Source: Kitagawia praeruptora
Taxonomy: Eukaryota; Streptophyta; Magnoliopsida; Apiales; Apiaceae
Reading direction: 5' to 3'
Length of the DNA: 64,000 nt
Assembly: GCA_037693485.1 (NCBI GenBank)
Contig: CM075344.1
Coordinates: forward strand, 42,132,501 to 42,196,500
Below, one piece after another: positions 11,084-23,219 of this stretch. The notes beneath the pieces were generated by a model. The model was not told where the DNA came from, ran no database searches, and was given only the letters and a program-made list of their open reading frames with translations. The first letter of the stretch is position 1, and the number at the start of each line of letters is the position of its first letter. The position numbers were made by a program, and so were the translations under genes.

Positions 11084-11395
11084 CTCCCTCCGTCTCAGCC
11101 AGTTCTTTACATGGCGGCTGGGCACGGAGGTCAAGGATAGTGGGTGTAATATTGTTAAAATAAATAAGATAGTCGGTGTAATAGTGATTTTATTGTTAAA
11201 ATAAGTGAAGTAGTGGGTGTAATAGTGATTTATTATTAAAATAAGTTAAGTAGTGGGTGAAATAGTGTAAAGTATTGTTAAAATAATTGAATTAGTGGGT
11301 GTAATAGTGTTAAAATTTACTATTTTGGGTAATGTAAAGAAATGGTGGGACGGCCCAAAAAGGAAATTGTAAAGAAATGGATGGGACAGAGGGAG
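11084..11395. mobile_element. Stowaway-type MITE, copy B (inverted relative to copy A)
   Basis: CTCCCTCCGTCTC at the left and GGGACAGAGGGAG at the right, TA-flanked, 312 bp. Reverse-complemented, it matches the MITE at 5295-5618 over its whole length, including the GTAAAGAAATGG and GGCGGCTGGGCACGG blocks. Two copies about 5.5 kb apart in opposite orientation could pair. Confidence 0.88.
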
Positions 11396-11517
11396 TAACT
11401 AAATTTATCATTATGTAAAGTTCACAAATGTCAATGTCACTTTTCCAATGTAATTGACATGCATGGGGACCACTTTTGAAAGGTATGGGTACCACTTTTG
11501 AAAGGAGCAACTTGTTT

Positions 11518-11707
11518 TGGATCATCAGGTCCTTTCTCCATGTCTTCTTTGTGTTCCCTCCTTTTTCTAATACAAAAAAAATATCCTGCAGAGTCCATTT
11601 TAATAAATTATTATTATTTATTAAAATAGATTCCGTAATAACACTTTTTTTATATTAGAAAAAGGAGGGAAAACATAGGGATATGAAGAAAGGGGATAGA
11701 GGATCTG
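11518..11707. mobile_element. Fold-back element (imperfect ~190-bp palindrome)
   Basis: The left arm (GGATCATCAGGTCC ... CCCTCCTTTTTCTAATA) and the right arm (TATTAGAAAAAGGAGGG ... GGATC) are inverted copies. They meet at an AT-rich centre near 11610 that is itself palindromic (ATTTTAATAAAT/ATTTATTAAAAT). Outside the arms a direct repeat ACCACTTTTGAAAGG occurs twice (11470-11504), and a diverged inverted form lies near 11710-11725, so the true element may reach 11466-11725. It is MITE-like. No TSD could be fixed. Confidence 0.65.
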
Positions 11708-11725
11708 GACCCTTTTAAAAGGTCA

Positions 11726-12193
11726 CTAACATCGATCGAGTTTTTTTTTTTTGATGTCTTTAAACAAAAATAATTGATAATACATTCTTGTTAAAGGAAC
11801 ATCTGGCCAAACATGTTTTTTTTTCTTCTTTTTGTTTTTTTTTTATTTTTTCTTTTCTTCTTTTTAAAAATACTATTTAACTACTTTCAACAATAAAGAT
11901 CTAATTATACACTCTTTCGAAATGATCAAATGAGTTTTCACAAAAAAAAAAGTAAAAATGATCAAATGAGTATTCCCTGATATATTTTTCTAGCCGGACT
12001 TACTATGTTTGAAGGTTCTAATTTTTTCCAAAAATAATAATTCCATAACACTTGTCAGTTGTCAGGTATGATCGCATGAGTATCGGATATCATCGCCAAA
12101 TTGAGAAACATTATTTTAGTACAATTTTATTGAATATCGTCAAATTACAAAAATTAAATCCATATATATAATTTGAGAAAAGTGGTTAAAAGG
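11726..12193. other. Intergenic sequence with homopolymer runs
   Basis: AT-rich spacer with several poly-T/poly-A runs and a short direct duplication of ATGATCAAATGAG near 11920 and 11957. No gene or element ends are seen before the Tat element. Confidence 0.6.
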
Positions 12194-12904
12194 TGTTATG
12201 CCCGAATTTGGCATAAGTCCTAAACAGGCCTAATGGGCTAGGATATCAGTACATCTCACATAATGGGCCTAAAAATGAGGAATGAGTCATTAAAGTCCGC
12301 CATCACAGGGAAGTTCATCACATTATTTTGGGGATCGCCAGCGAGCCCTAGTGGCAGGGCTAGAGGGCTAGAGGTCCAGCGTGGCCTAGAGCATGTTTAC
12401 TACGAAGGCTTACGGTCAGACCCAGCGAGGTCGCGTAAGTAGTTTATCTCCACAAAAGCGAGGATCGCCTCGCATGGTCAGACCCAGCGAGGTCGCATGC
12501 GAGGCCATCTAGTCAGTTTCGCCAATAATTATAATTGTAGCATCATGGTGATCCGTGGGTTACCTTTAATGGGTCATGGGTCATGAGCAGTATAAATGGG
12601 TAAAATATAACCCAAGAAGACGACTAGTGGATTTGGGCCAAGCCGAGCCCATAGAAACCCTAGCCCGTCTAGATAACTTCTTCTCCAAGAGAACTACGTA
12701 TGGCTTGATCCCTATAAATAGGGTACGTAGGCATCTTGTAAAAGGATGAGAAATAGTTCACCACTGAATTTCAATAGACAAGAGCAGCCACAAACAAACA
12801 CCAATCACCTCCGTGTTCTTCGTGTTCATAGCAAAATATCCGTATTTTGCTCTGTGATTCCAGCAAACCTCCAAATATTGTTATACAATATTCTCCCTAT
12901 AGCA
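12194..12904 (+). repeat. 5' LTR of the Tat element
   Basis: 711 bp, TGTTATGCCC...CTATAGCA. TATA box TATAAATA at 12713-12720, placing transcription start around 12745. Internal repeats of GGTCAGACCCAGCGAGGTCGC occur twice (about 12413 and 12477). Confidence 0.95.
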
Positions 12905-12906
12905 TT

Positions 12907-12924
12907 TGGCGCTAGAAGGAGGGG
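12907..12924 (+). other. Primer-binding site of the Tat element
   Basis: TGGCGCTAGAAGGAGGGG begins two bases after the 5' LTR. A TGGCGC start is usual for tRNA-primed plant gypsy elements. I have not assigned the tRNA. Confidence 0.7.
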
Positions 12925-12946
12925 TAGTCGTTGATTTGGGAGAACA

Positions 12947-15900
12947 ATGACTAAATCAAACAAGAAGAGAAACGGAGATCGGGAGACCCCGGGGTCGCAT
13001 AAGAAAGACATAAACGATCCCCGGAGGAATAATCTACCAGAAAGCGAGGCGCGTAAAGAGGGGATCGAGGACGAATTCGAGAAGGAGCAAACACCCCCTG
13101 TCATCCAACAGGCAGCCTTGCCTGGCGAAGTCATGTCATTCTTGAAAGGCCTCGGTGATCAAATGATCGAGGTAAGGGCCTCGGTGGCCAAGATGGAGAA
13201 GCGGCACAATTCTAGGGGCTTCAAAAGGAATACAAGGACAGGGGATCGAACTCACCAGGTAGAAAGTAGCAAGGGTCCCACCAAGAAGCTGATTGGGGAC
13301 TTTGATGAAGTGGTGACGAATCAGACGAACCCTGATTGGGAAGAGGAGGTAGCTACTATGGATAAGGAGGGATCGAAAGCGAAGCCCGCCTCATCAGAAG
13401 GACGGTCCGTTAGTGTCTTTGACCGGGTTGGAAAGAAACTCAGCGAGCACGATCTCCGTCTCAAGTTGGTAAAGCTCCAAACAAACAAAGATGGAGGGTC
13501 TAAAAATAAGAGTAAGGGCTCTCATCAACCCTTATCTCCTCGAAAAGATCGTGAGCGGTCACATCGTCGCGTTGACAGACCCCCCTCTCCTCGCAGAGAG
13601 CGTGAGCGGTCCCATCATCGCGAGGACAGACCCCCTTTCAATCGAGAGCGTGAACGATCCCAACATCGCGAGGAAGACCCTAAAAACAAGGATCGCAGAA
13701 ATGACCAGGAAGAGTCTAGTGCCCCAAAAAAGACTCAATCTCACCATGCAAGTACTGGAGGAAAGAAGGATGGAGACAAGGAAGCCAGAATTGGGGATTA
13801 TAAGTTAGAAGAGTTAAAAAAGGCATTGGATGCGATGAACAACGAAAAGGGGATTTTCAGCAATATGGGTTCCTCCTCGCCCTTCACTCATGAAATTCGC
13901 ACTGCCCCACTGCCTATCGTGTTTCGAGGTCATCACTCTGACATGACCTACAATGGGGAGACTGATCCAGCTGAGTTCGTCATTCGATTCAACAATGAGA
14001 TGGACGTGTATCAAGTATCATTGTTGGCGAGGTGTAGGCTGTTTGCAGCTTCGCTAAGAGGGAGCGCTCAGCAATGGTTTTCGAAGTTAGGAGCCTTGGT
14101 GGTCATTGATTCATGGGAACAACTCGTGGATATCTTCATCAAACAGTTCCAATCTTCAATGCTCTATGCACCCCCTGTGTCCACATTGGCGAACATAAAA
14201 CAGAAGGAAGGAGAGACTTTACATGATTATTTCAAAAGGTTCAATGCTGAGGTACCGCGCGTTCGAGGTGCAAATGACGAGGCCGTAAAAAACTTCCTGA
14301 TCGCAGGGGTAAGAGAAGGGACTAAATTTTGGGAGAAACTACAGGAGCAAACCCCTGCTACACTTTCAGAGTTGCACCGGGTCGCTGAGCCCTTTAAGCG
14401 TGTTGAGAAATCATTGGCAGATCTCAAGAAAAATGTTGGGTCTGGTAGCAGTGGAAGTAAAAGCAAAGGGGTAAAAAGAAGGGATTCTAGAAGCCCCAGG
14501 CGAAGACAGGATCGTAGCCCGAGCCCGAAAAGAAGGGATCGCGATTCCTCAAGGCGATCCCCACCTCGTGCTCGTCCGACTAGAGACGAAGACAAATTTG
14601 TTCCCTTAGTGGCTTCAATTGATCATATCTATGCTGTCAACGCTAATAAAGGGATGTTCACAAAACCTCGTGCTATGGGTCCGCAAGGGACTTGGAACAC
14701 TGCAAAGTATTGTGACTTTCATGAACAAAAGAGGCATGATACTGCGGACTGTTGGCAACTGAAAGAGCAAATTGATCAGTTAATTCGAGAAGGGAAGTTG
14801 ACTGAGTGGGCGGTTCGTGAAGTGAAAAAACATCAAAGGACCCCAGGAAAATCAGGAGTAGGATATCATGCTGTACCCCACTCAAGCCAAAATACCGAGC
14901 CTCGCAAGGAGAGAGAGGAGCGAGGTAATAGCATTCATGTGATCATTGGAGGGCCGCATATTGGAGGAGACAGCAACAAGGCAAGGGAAAGATACGCTTG
15001 CGAGGCAAGAGAACGACCCCTGACTAATGTCCATCATTTGCAGGAGAGACCCCCGAAACTCTTTAAGGGGGAGGACACAAATATTATGTTTACCGAGGAA
15101 GATGCGAAGTGGGTACACCACCCCCACTCAGATGCTCTAGTAGTTCGAGTTCGCATTGGATCTCAGAACATCTATAGGGTCCTCGTGGACAATGGAAGTG
15201 CTGTGAATGTGTTAATGTATGATGTTTATAAGAAGATGGGATATGTAGATAAGGATCTCATCCCAACAGTAGGCCACCTCTATGGATTCACTGGGGCTTC
15301 TGTTAGTGTGAAAGGCCTCATCAGGCTCCCCATTACATTGGGGGACGAGCCCTGCATCACCACTCAGGTCGCTGATTTCATGGTCGTGGATCAACCATCT
15401 GCTTATAATGCTATTGTGGGGAGACCCATCTTGAAGGAAATGAGGGTGGTGACTTCTATTTACCATCTCTCAATGAAATTTCCTACCCTGCATGGTGTGG
15501 GTTGTGTTAGAGGAATTCAACATGAATCTAGAGAATGCTACAACAAGGCCCTGAAGTCGGCTGAAAAGAGAAGTGGCTCTGTGCTAGATAAGATGGAATG
15601 CGAGGAAGAAGAAAGGGTTCGCAAAGTAGCCTCGCAGCCTTCATCTAGTTGCAATATAATATCTATTGAAGAGTTGCCCGACGATTATTTTAACAACTTG
15701 GGCATACAAGTAGAGCTAGTTCCAGGAGCTATTATGATGGAGGCCTCACAACCAGTGATGGTCCTCCAAGAAGGAATTGTAGAAGAAGCTAGCGATGAAG
15801 AAGAGAGCCCAGAACAGGCTGTTGTGCGAGCTCGTAAGGGAAAATGGGTTCGCAAGGAGACATCAACATTGGTAGATTTACCCAATGGGATTACTCAAGA

Positions 15901-18900
15901 AACAACAGTTGTAACTGAGTACGGCCACGTAGAGGCAACCCCTGTGGCGGAAAGTGCGAGGAGGGAAGAAGCAGAATCCAGCAGGGTCCGCGATGTTGAG
16001 ATTGATTTAGATCCTCGCATTCCAGAGCACGTGGAGCGAGCCGGAGCTGCAGAAGATACGATCCCTATTCTTGTCGATGCTAAGGATCCAACTAAAGTTT
16101 TAAAGGTTGGGTCGCAGCTGAACCCTGATTTAAGGGGGAGGCTCGTGGAGTTTCTTAAGGATAATTTGGATGTTTTTGCATGGTCTCATGAGGACATGAT
16201 TGGGATAGATCCAGATGTGATGTGTCACGGACTTAATCTTGATCCTAGCAAAAAGGGAGTGAGGCAGAAAAGAAGGCCAATAAGTGGAGAGCGGGCTGAG
16301 GCTCTCAAAGAAGAAGTGGATAGGCTTCTCGAGGTCGGGCTCATTAGGGAATCATTTTACCCTAATTGGCTTGCGAACCCTGTCCTCGAGAAGAAACCAA
16401 ATGGCAAGTGGAGGACATGTGTAGACTTCACTGATCTTAACAAGCATTGTCCCAAGGATAGCTTCCCACTCCCAAGAATTGATCGGTTGGTAGATGCAAC
16501 AGCGGGGCATGCTCTCCTCAGTTTTATGGATGCCTATTCTGGATACAATCAGATACCCATGTTTGGCCCCGACCAAGAACATACCTCGTTTATCACGGAC
16601 AGAGGACTCTACTGCTACATTGGAATGCCTTTTGGTCTACTTAATGCGGGGGCCACTTATCAACGGCTTGTCAATATGATGTTTGAGAAGCAAATTGGGA
16701 AAACAATGGAAGTCTACGTTGATGATATGCTGGTGAAATCCAAGGAAGCTAGGGACCATATAACCCACCTCGCAGAGATGTTTGGCGTATTGAGAAAGTA
16801 CCCAATGAAACTCAACCCCCAGAAATGTGTTTTTGGGGTCGAGTCTGGGAAATTCTTGGGGTTCATTGTGAATCATAGAGGAATTGAGGCTAATCCAGCC
16901 AAGATAAAAGCCTTAATGGAGATGAGGTCGCCAAGAAGTGTGAAGGAGGTCCAGAGTTTAGCTGGAAGGATCGCAGCACTCAATCGGTTTGTCTCCAAAT
17001 CATCAGACAAGTGCCATGAATTCTTCAAAGTAATTAAGAAGGTGGGCAAAGGTTTTGAATGGACCCCCGAGTGCGAGGAGGCTTTTCAAAGGATAAAAGA
17101 ACATTTGGGTTCGCCCCCATTGCTCTCCAAGCCAAAGGAAGGGGAGGTACTTGTTGTCTATCTAACGGTTTCAGAATATGCTATCAGTGCCGTCCTCGTT
17201 CGCGAGGAGGGGAAATCTCAATACCCCGTTTACTATGTCAGCAAAAGATTGTTAGACGCTGAGACTCGCTACACCAACATGGAGAAGCTCGCCTATGCTT
17301 TGGTTTTGGCTTCGCGAAAGCTGAGACCATATTTTCAGGCTCATAGTATCCAAGTTCGCACTGCGTACCCACTTAGGCAAGTAATGCATAAACCCGAAGC
17401 CTCGGGTAGACTTTTAAAGTGGACCATAGAGCTGAGTCAGTTTGACATTGAGTACAAGCCTCGAGGTGCGATAAAGGGGCAAGCTTTAGCAGATTTCGTA
17501 TTGGAGTTTCCTTCCCAATCTGAGGAAGATGTCTGGGCTCTCATAGCGATCCCAGAAGTGGTTGACCCCAAATTCAAAGATGAAAATTCAGCCTCATGGT
17601 GGGAGTTATATGTTGACGGGGCATCTAACAAAGAAGGGGCCGGAGCTGGGATCGAGCTTGTTACGCCTGAGGGTCGCAAGTTGAGTAGTGCTGTTCACTT
17701 CGCCTTCGAGGCCTCTAATAATGCAGCTGAATACGAGGCCCTCATCATTGGTCTCAAGCTTGCAAAAGAAATGAAAGTAGAGAATCTCATTGCATATAGC
17801 GATTCTATGTTAGTCACGGGTCATGTTGGATGTGGATGGCAAGCCAGGGGACCCCAGATTGAGCTATATTTAAAGTGTGTGCAAAGGCTTATGAAGTCAT
17901 TCAAGCAAGTAAAGGTGGAGTTTATCAGGAGGGCAAAGAATCAAGGAGCAGATGCCCTCGCAAAAATGGGCTCACGACGCGAGGCCACTTTATTTGGGAT
18001 TATCCCCTTAGAAATTCAAAGTAAGCCTAGTGTACCAGAAGAATTTGTTATGGAAATAGCGAGCCAAGAATCGACATGGATGGCCCCTATATGGGAGTAT
18101 GTGAAGAATGGGATGCTACCTCAGGATAAAAAAGAAGCGAGGAGGGTCAAATATCAGGCGGCTCGCTATGTTATTTATGACGAGGTCTTGTATCGAAGAG
18201 GGTTCAACACTCCACTCTTGAGGTGTGTAGATGGTGAAGAATGCAACTATATTTTGAGAGAAGTCCATGAAGGGATATGTGGCAATCACTCGGGGGGTTG
18301 TTCCCTAGCTCAGAAAATTCTACGACAAGGGTATTTTTGGCCCACATTGAAAAGGGATGCTTTTGAGTTCGCTAGGCGATGTGACAAGTGTCAAAGATAT
18401 GCAAATTTCAGTAATGCTCCGGTTGCTCACCTCACCTCGTTAATGAGCCCTTGGCCCTTTGCCATGTGGGGAATAGACCTTATTGGTGAACTCCCTAAAG
18501 CTAAGGGATGAGTAAAATATGCAGTGGTGGCTGTGGACTATTTCACTAAGTGGGCCGAGGCTGAGCCTCTTGCTACCATCACAGCGAAAAAATTGAAGGA
18601 CTTCGTGTACAGAGCAATTGTTTGTCGCTATGGGATCCCATATCAGCTCATTTCAGATAATGGGAAGCAATTTGATAGCAAGGAGATGAAAGAATTTTGT
18701 GAGAGTTTGGGAATCAAGAAGAGTTTCTCTGCTGTGAGTCACCCTCAGACAAATGGACAAACTGAGGCCATCAACAAGATAATCAAGCATACCCTAAAGG
18801 CTAAGTTGGAGGAGAGCAAGGGTAATTGGCCCGAGGAGCTCCCAAAGGTTTTGTGGTCATACAACACGACCCCAAGGTCTACTACAGGCGAGACTCCATT

Positions 18901-19312
18901 TTCTTTGACATATGGGTGCGAGGCCATGGTGCCCGTGGAGGTAGGGCCAGGCTCGTTCAGAAGGGAACATTACGACCCTGAGTCAAACGAGGTCAATCAC
19001 AGGCTATACTTAGACATGATTCAAGAGCCAAGAGAAGAGGCTCAGTTAAGGCTCGCAGCTTATCAAAGGCGAGCCGCGAGGTACTATAATGGAAAGGTTC
19101 GCGTGCCACATCTTCGCGTTGGGGACTTGGTGCTTAGGAGAGTGATGCCTAACACTAAAGTCTCGTCTCATGGGGTCTTTGGAGCCAATTGGGAAGGGCC
19201 CTATAAAGTTTATGGTGTTATCAATGAAGGGACTTATTATCTAACTGATATGGATGATAAGGTCATGCCACGAGCCTGGAATGCAGAACATTTGAGGAAA
19301 TACGACCAGTAG
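12947..19312 (+). CDS. gag-pol: Tat gag-pol polyprotein, one internal stop
   Basis: A single frame of about 2121 codons starting at the ATG 42 bases after the LTR. Order: basic, repeat-rich N-terminus (SPRRERERSHHRED-type repeats, ~200-255); retrotransposon Gag domain (~330-480); a zinc-binding-like motif YCDFHEQKRHDTADCWQLK (~588); aspartic protease VDNGSAVNVL (~747); reverse transcriptase with YVDD (~1257); a first RNase H domain that has lost its usual acidic signature (VVYLTVSEYAISAVL); a second RNase H domain (LYVDGASNKEGAGAG, ~1554; NNAAEYEAL, SDSMLV); integrase zinc domain (HEGICGNHSGG, CDKC) and core (WAEAEPLATI, HPQTNGQTE). One TGA at 18509-18511 splits it just before the integrase core. 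The neighbouring codons fit GGA changed to TGA. Everything else is open, so loss of function is recent. Confidence 0.93.
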
Positions 19313-20059
19313 AGGCTTCGCTCCTGGTGGTCTCTATCTACTACTACTTAGCATGAATAAATTCATACAAAGTACTCGGGGGGTAGTGATCATATAGACA
19401 CCTCCTCGTTATGATGTATTGAAAGTTGGGCTTTGTCCCTAGTATTTATATATGAAGTTTGTTCTCAAAAAAAAAAAGTTGTGTAATTTTATTCTTTTGT
19501 CAGTATTAAAAATTTTCAGGACTAGGCCAGCACAGCGTATGCGAGGCCGAACACCCCTCAGGCCAACGAGGTCGCGAGCGTGCACTTACTGCGGCCTGAG
19601 GGAATGTCTTCAAAGTTTAGTTAAAAAGTATCTCCTCAAAAAAAAGTTCAGAGTTTAAAGAAAAAGAAGCCAAGGTGCGACCTCAATCTCCGGATCGTGT
19701 CTGCGACCTCGCAAGGAAGGCATCGCAAGTCCTGATCCCAAAGAAACAGGGTCCACCTTGAAGTTAAGAAAAATTAAAAAGGGAAAAACTACGAATTCTA
19801 TAAGGAAAGCTTCGTAGCTGCGAGGTCAATCTACTTGCTAATATTTCAGATGCATAAAGAATGGAAGCATTTTATGAAGTTAAAGCAAACGCAAGATACT
19901 ATGTGAAGAAATGAAGATAGTTATATAAACAAAACAGTTTCTGGGTCGCTACGTGAGCCCAACATACTTCAGAGTTATCAGAAGGTTATCAAAAGAATAT
20001 TACAAATTCGCAAGACATTCAAGGGGTGTCCGCATCCCCAGTTCAAAAGATCAAAATAA
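19313..20059. other. Spacer between Tat pol and the antisense gene
   Basis: About 750 bp without a credible ORF. It contains several A-runs and GC-rich patches with CGAGGTCGC words like those in the LTR. By position it holds the 3' ends of two converging transcription units (sense gag-pol and antisense gene). No clear poly(A) signal could be assigned to either. Confidence 0.6.
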
Positions 20060-22512
20060 TCATGCGGCAGGTTTTGAGAGTTTGTCTTCATTAGCAGCCT
20101 CACTTGGTTTCTTCTGATTGGCAGCATCAGCCTTAGCAGCCTCGCTAGCTATCCTGGCTGCCTCGTTCGCATCCTCTTCTGCAATTTCCTTGCATAGGTC
20201 GGCTGCGTACTCAGCATTACCAGGGCCGAGCTGCGACCAGTCAAAACCAGGAACCTTCCTGAAGAAGCTCTTCATAAACTCAGCCTGGGCGGCCTCCTCG
20301 ATGTCCTCCCGGTTGACTTGGGCAGCAGTGAGTTCCTTCTTCAAGTTGTCCAGCTCTTCCATATGCTTTTTCTTCAGCTCCTCCTCGTGTTGCTCTGCCT
20401 CATTCAAACCCTTATGGAGGGCTGCTTTTTCATCATTAACTTTTTTGAGTTCGGATCGGAGGGACGCTGTTTCAGTTTGTAGCACTCGCTTGTAATTTTC
20501 CGCCATCAGCTTCTTCTCCTCCTCAGCTTTGGCCTTCAGGGACTTTAACTCTTTTTTCAATTTATCATTGGCAAAGACAACTTGTTTCAGCTCTCGAAGA
20601 TGCGAGGCTTGGCGGATGAAACCCTCAGCCAGACATTTGGAAACTGCCTCGGAGTTCTCTATTAGCTCTGCACCCACCCACTCAGTGCACTCTTCTTCAG
20701 TAGCATGGGTATATCCATGCTTAGCATATAGATGGTGTACTGGTGTCGTATCCGCAGGTTTTGTTACCTGAGGTAGTGGGCCAGTCTTGCGCTTTTTTGG
20801 AACATGCTCAGGGGTCGTTTGGGGAATTTGAGGAGCGACCCGAGCAGTTGTTGATGGGTGGGGAGGAGGAGTGAGCTCGCTTTTCTTCTTAGACGGAGTG
20901 GCAGTTGGATTTTCAACAGGGGTCTCCTTGTTCTTTGAGCAAAAAGGGGGTCTGCGACTTCTACCTGACATACCTATAGAAGGGGAGAGGAAAACAGTTA
21001 GAGATAATTATCGTGAAAAGTGAAAATGCGAAGATAATAAGGATAGTTTATATAAAGAAGTTATTGGATTTTAACAATGAAAGCATTCTTACTCTCTTCC
21101 ACTACTATTTTAGAGGACGAGGCCTCCTCTCGCATTTTTCTCTTTAGCGAGGCCTTTCTCGCACTTGAAGGCCCCGCCTCAGAAGGAAGCTGAATTCCTT
21201 CTTTCAAAAATCCGCATTCAATCAGGTTTTCTAAGGTAAGGAGGGTTTGTACATTCCTGTCTTCACGAGGCGTCTTCAACACATCATCAGCTCGTGTCTT
21301 CTCTTCGCCCTTCAGGACGGTTCGCACTTGACCTACTGGAAGATAGTTAAATGAAGTCTTTATTCTGGGCACCTCATGAACATAAAGATAAGGCCCCTTC
21401 CATGAGCCTGCGTTACTTGGAGCGCTGTGGTAAAGGTCTTTCTTATTAAATTCTGGCCAGACCGAGAAGTAGACATAGCCGAAGTCAGATGGCCCGCATC
21501 TCTTCAATTGCAAAAAATAGCCCATGGTCCTCGCATCAAGTGGGGGATATCCCAACTTGTGATAGATGATGTAGAGGGCTATCATTGCTCTATATCCATT
21601 GGGATTGATTTGGATAGGAGCGAGGTGGTAGGTCTCGCACACGTCTCTGATGAATGGATGGAGAGGCGAAGAGACGCCGATTTTCATCATAGCAGACGAC
21701 AACACCATCCGAGGCACTCTTCCTCCATTTTCTGTATAGTTGAAGCGGTAGCATCGCATCGAGGCCTTGGGTAGAATGATCTTGCCTTCCGGTCTGTAAG
21801 TGTCAACTACCTTTCTCAAAGAAGCAGCATCGAGAGAGGTAGATAGGTCTCTGCAGCCTAGAGTGCGAGGCTGACCTGGTTTCACCTTCGAGCCCTCTTC
21901 AATATTTTCGGGGCGAGGTCCTCCCACATAAACAATGCCCTCCAGTTCAGGTTGAGGGGCTGGAATATAAGGTTGAGGGGAAGCTTCGGGAACGTAGCTG
22001 TAATCTTCAAAGTTAACCACTCTGGCCACTTCATCAAGGCCGCCATCGTCAAAGGAAGGTTCTTCGTAATCAGAATTGTCAGAGTTGGCTTCATTATCGC
22101 CTCCACCCTCGAGATCGTAATAGGCATGACCAAGAGAGTCTATTGAGGAAGTGCTGGTCAATACTATGGGGCTTATATTGAGGAGGTTTTTGTTAAGAGG
22201 AGATAGAAGTTTGGGGACGCTGGCAAAGAATTTCTACCCTTTCTTCAATAGTTTATCGACCTCACCCTGAACTGACGAGGCTTGAACAGCTAAGGGAATA
22301 TTGACAGATTGACTTTGTGAGCTGGAGGGTTGTTTGGTTCTCCATGTGTTTAGCGGGGTCTCTCTGGTGAAATCTTCTTGGGACCATTGCGGGTCCATAT
22401 ATAATTTGAAGGAGTTGTCACTGGTGTTTGCAGCCTTGGCAATGTTTGCAGCGGCTTGCTCGCTAATGGTGATGTGTGGAAGTGAAGGAGTCCTTGAGCT
22501 ATCGCTGGACAT
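20060..22512 (-). CDS. Antisense spliced ORF of the Tat element (gypsy-type putative transposase-like, PF04195-like)
   Basis: Minus-strand gene inside the element, facing gag-pol. The ATG at 22512 follows directly after a TTTTCAG acceptor. Coding exon 1 runs 22512-21093. A 119-nt intron (donor GTAAGA at 21092, acceptor CTATAG at 20974) joins it in phase to exon 2, 20973-20060, about 777 codons in all. Exon 1 contains SSPLHPFIRDVCETYHLAP and NPNGYRAMIALYIIYHKLG, resembling the 'putative gypsy-type transposase' domain found in plant retroelements. Exon 2 is proline-rich and then a long coiled coil (ELKKVNDEKAALHKGLNEAE). One in-frame TAG at 22234-22236 interrupts exon 1 after KLLKKG; the frame is otherwise open. 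Function unknown. Antisense ORFs are known in Tat relatives such as Grande. Confidence 0.75.
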
Positions 22513-22836
22513 CTGAAAAGATTGTGAAGTATTAGTGTGTGCACTTACAGAATATCAAAAGAGAGAAAGGAAGAAAAGGTTCAATAGAAGGCTCTAAGTG
22601 TCCTCACTCCACTCACGAATATTAGGGGGGTCACACATTTATTCTATTTTTGATCGTATGTTTACCTATTTAAAGGGGTCGCGCTCTTCAGTCTAGCGAG
22701 GCAGGGCTCGCAGTGTGAAATTAAGTGTGTGGGGTCGCAGTTAATCAGGCTCGCATCGCATGCAATTATCAGCAAATATTTATGAAATTATAAACTATAC
22801 ATGCATTCAAATGAAGAACAAGAGAGAGAAACTTAC
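22513..22836 (-). other. Predicted leader intron of the antisense gene
   Basis: On the minus strand a consensus donor GTAAGT (22836-22831) and acceptor TTTTCAG (ending 22513) bracket a 324-nt AT-rich interval. The acceptor AG abuts the start codon at 22512. This is inferred from the splice-site sequences only. Confidence 0.5.
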
Positions 22837-22985
22837 TTTTAGTGAAGAAAAGCTGAAGATCTTGAGAAAAATTGGCCTCGTTCTTGATTGAAAGCGAGCT
22901 GGGTCTCTGTTTGATCCGGGAGCAAATTGGCAGCACTTCGGTATGATGTTAATAAGGAAAGTGACAAATGATTTGAAATTTGAGG

Positions 22986-22993
22986 TTTATATA
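22986..22993 (-). promoter_or_regulatory. TATA box of the antisense gene
   Basis: TATATAAA on the minus strand, about 150 bases upstream of the predicted leader donor, between the purine tract and the antisense ATG. It would drive transcription away from the 3' LTR into the element. The position fits a compact independent promoter. Confidence 0.5.
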
Positions 22994-23219
22994 GTAGTAA
23001 GGAGAGAGACAGATGTGCTACACATGTCATCATCTCAGCAACTGTGACCAGATCTAGAGACGCGCCAGCTGTTAGCAACTATTCGAATTCATTGGGCCTA
23101 CGATGAGAGCCCATAAAGGAGTAATCGGTAATGGGCCTTGGCCTCGCATTCAAATTTCTGGAAGACATTCTTTGAGTCCACATCGCATTTCTAATGGCAA
23201 TATGGACTCGGGGGGTAGT

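Noticed and set aside
12826..13134. Antisense ORF over the Tat gag start
   Set aside because: Shadow of the gag-pol frame; no promoter, splice or domain evidence, unlike the antisense gene at 20060-22512.
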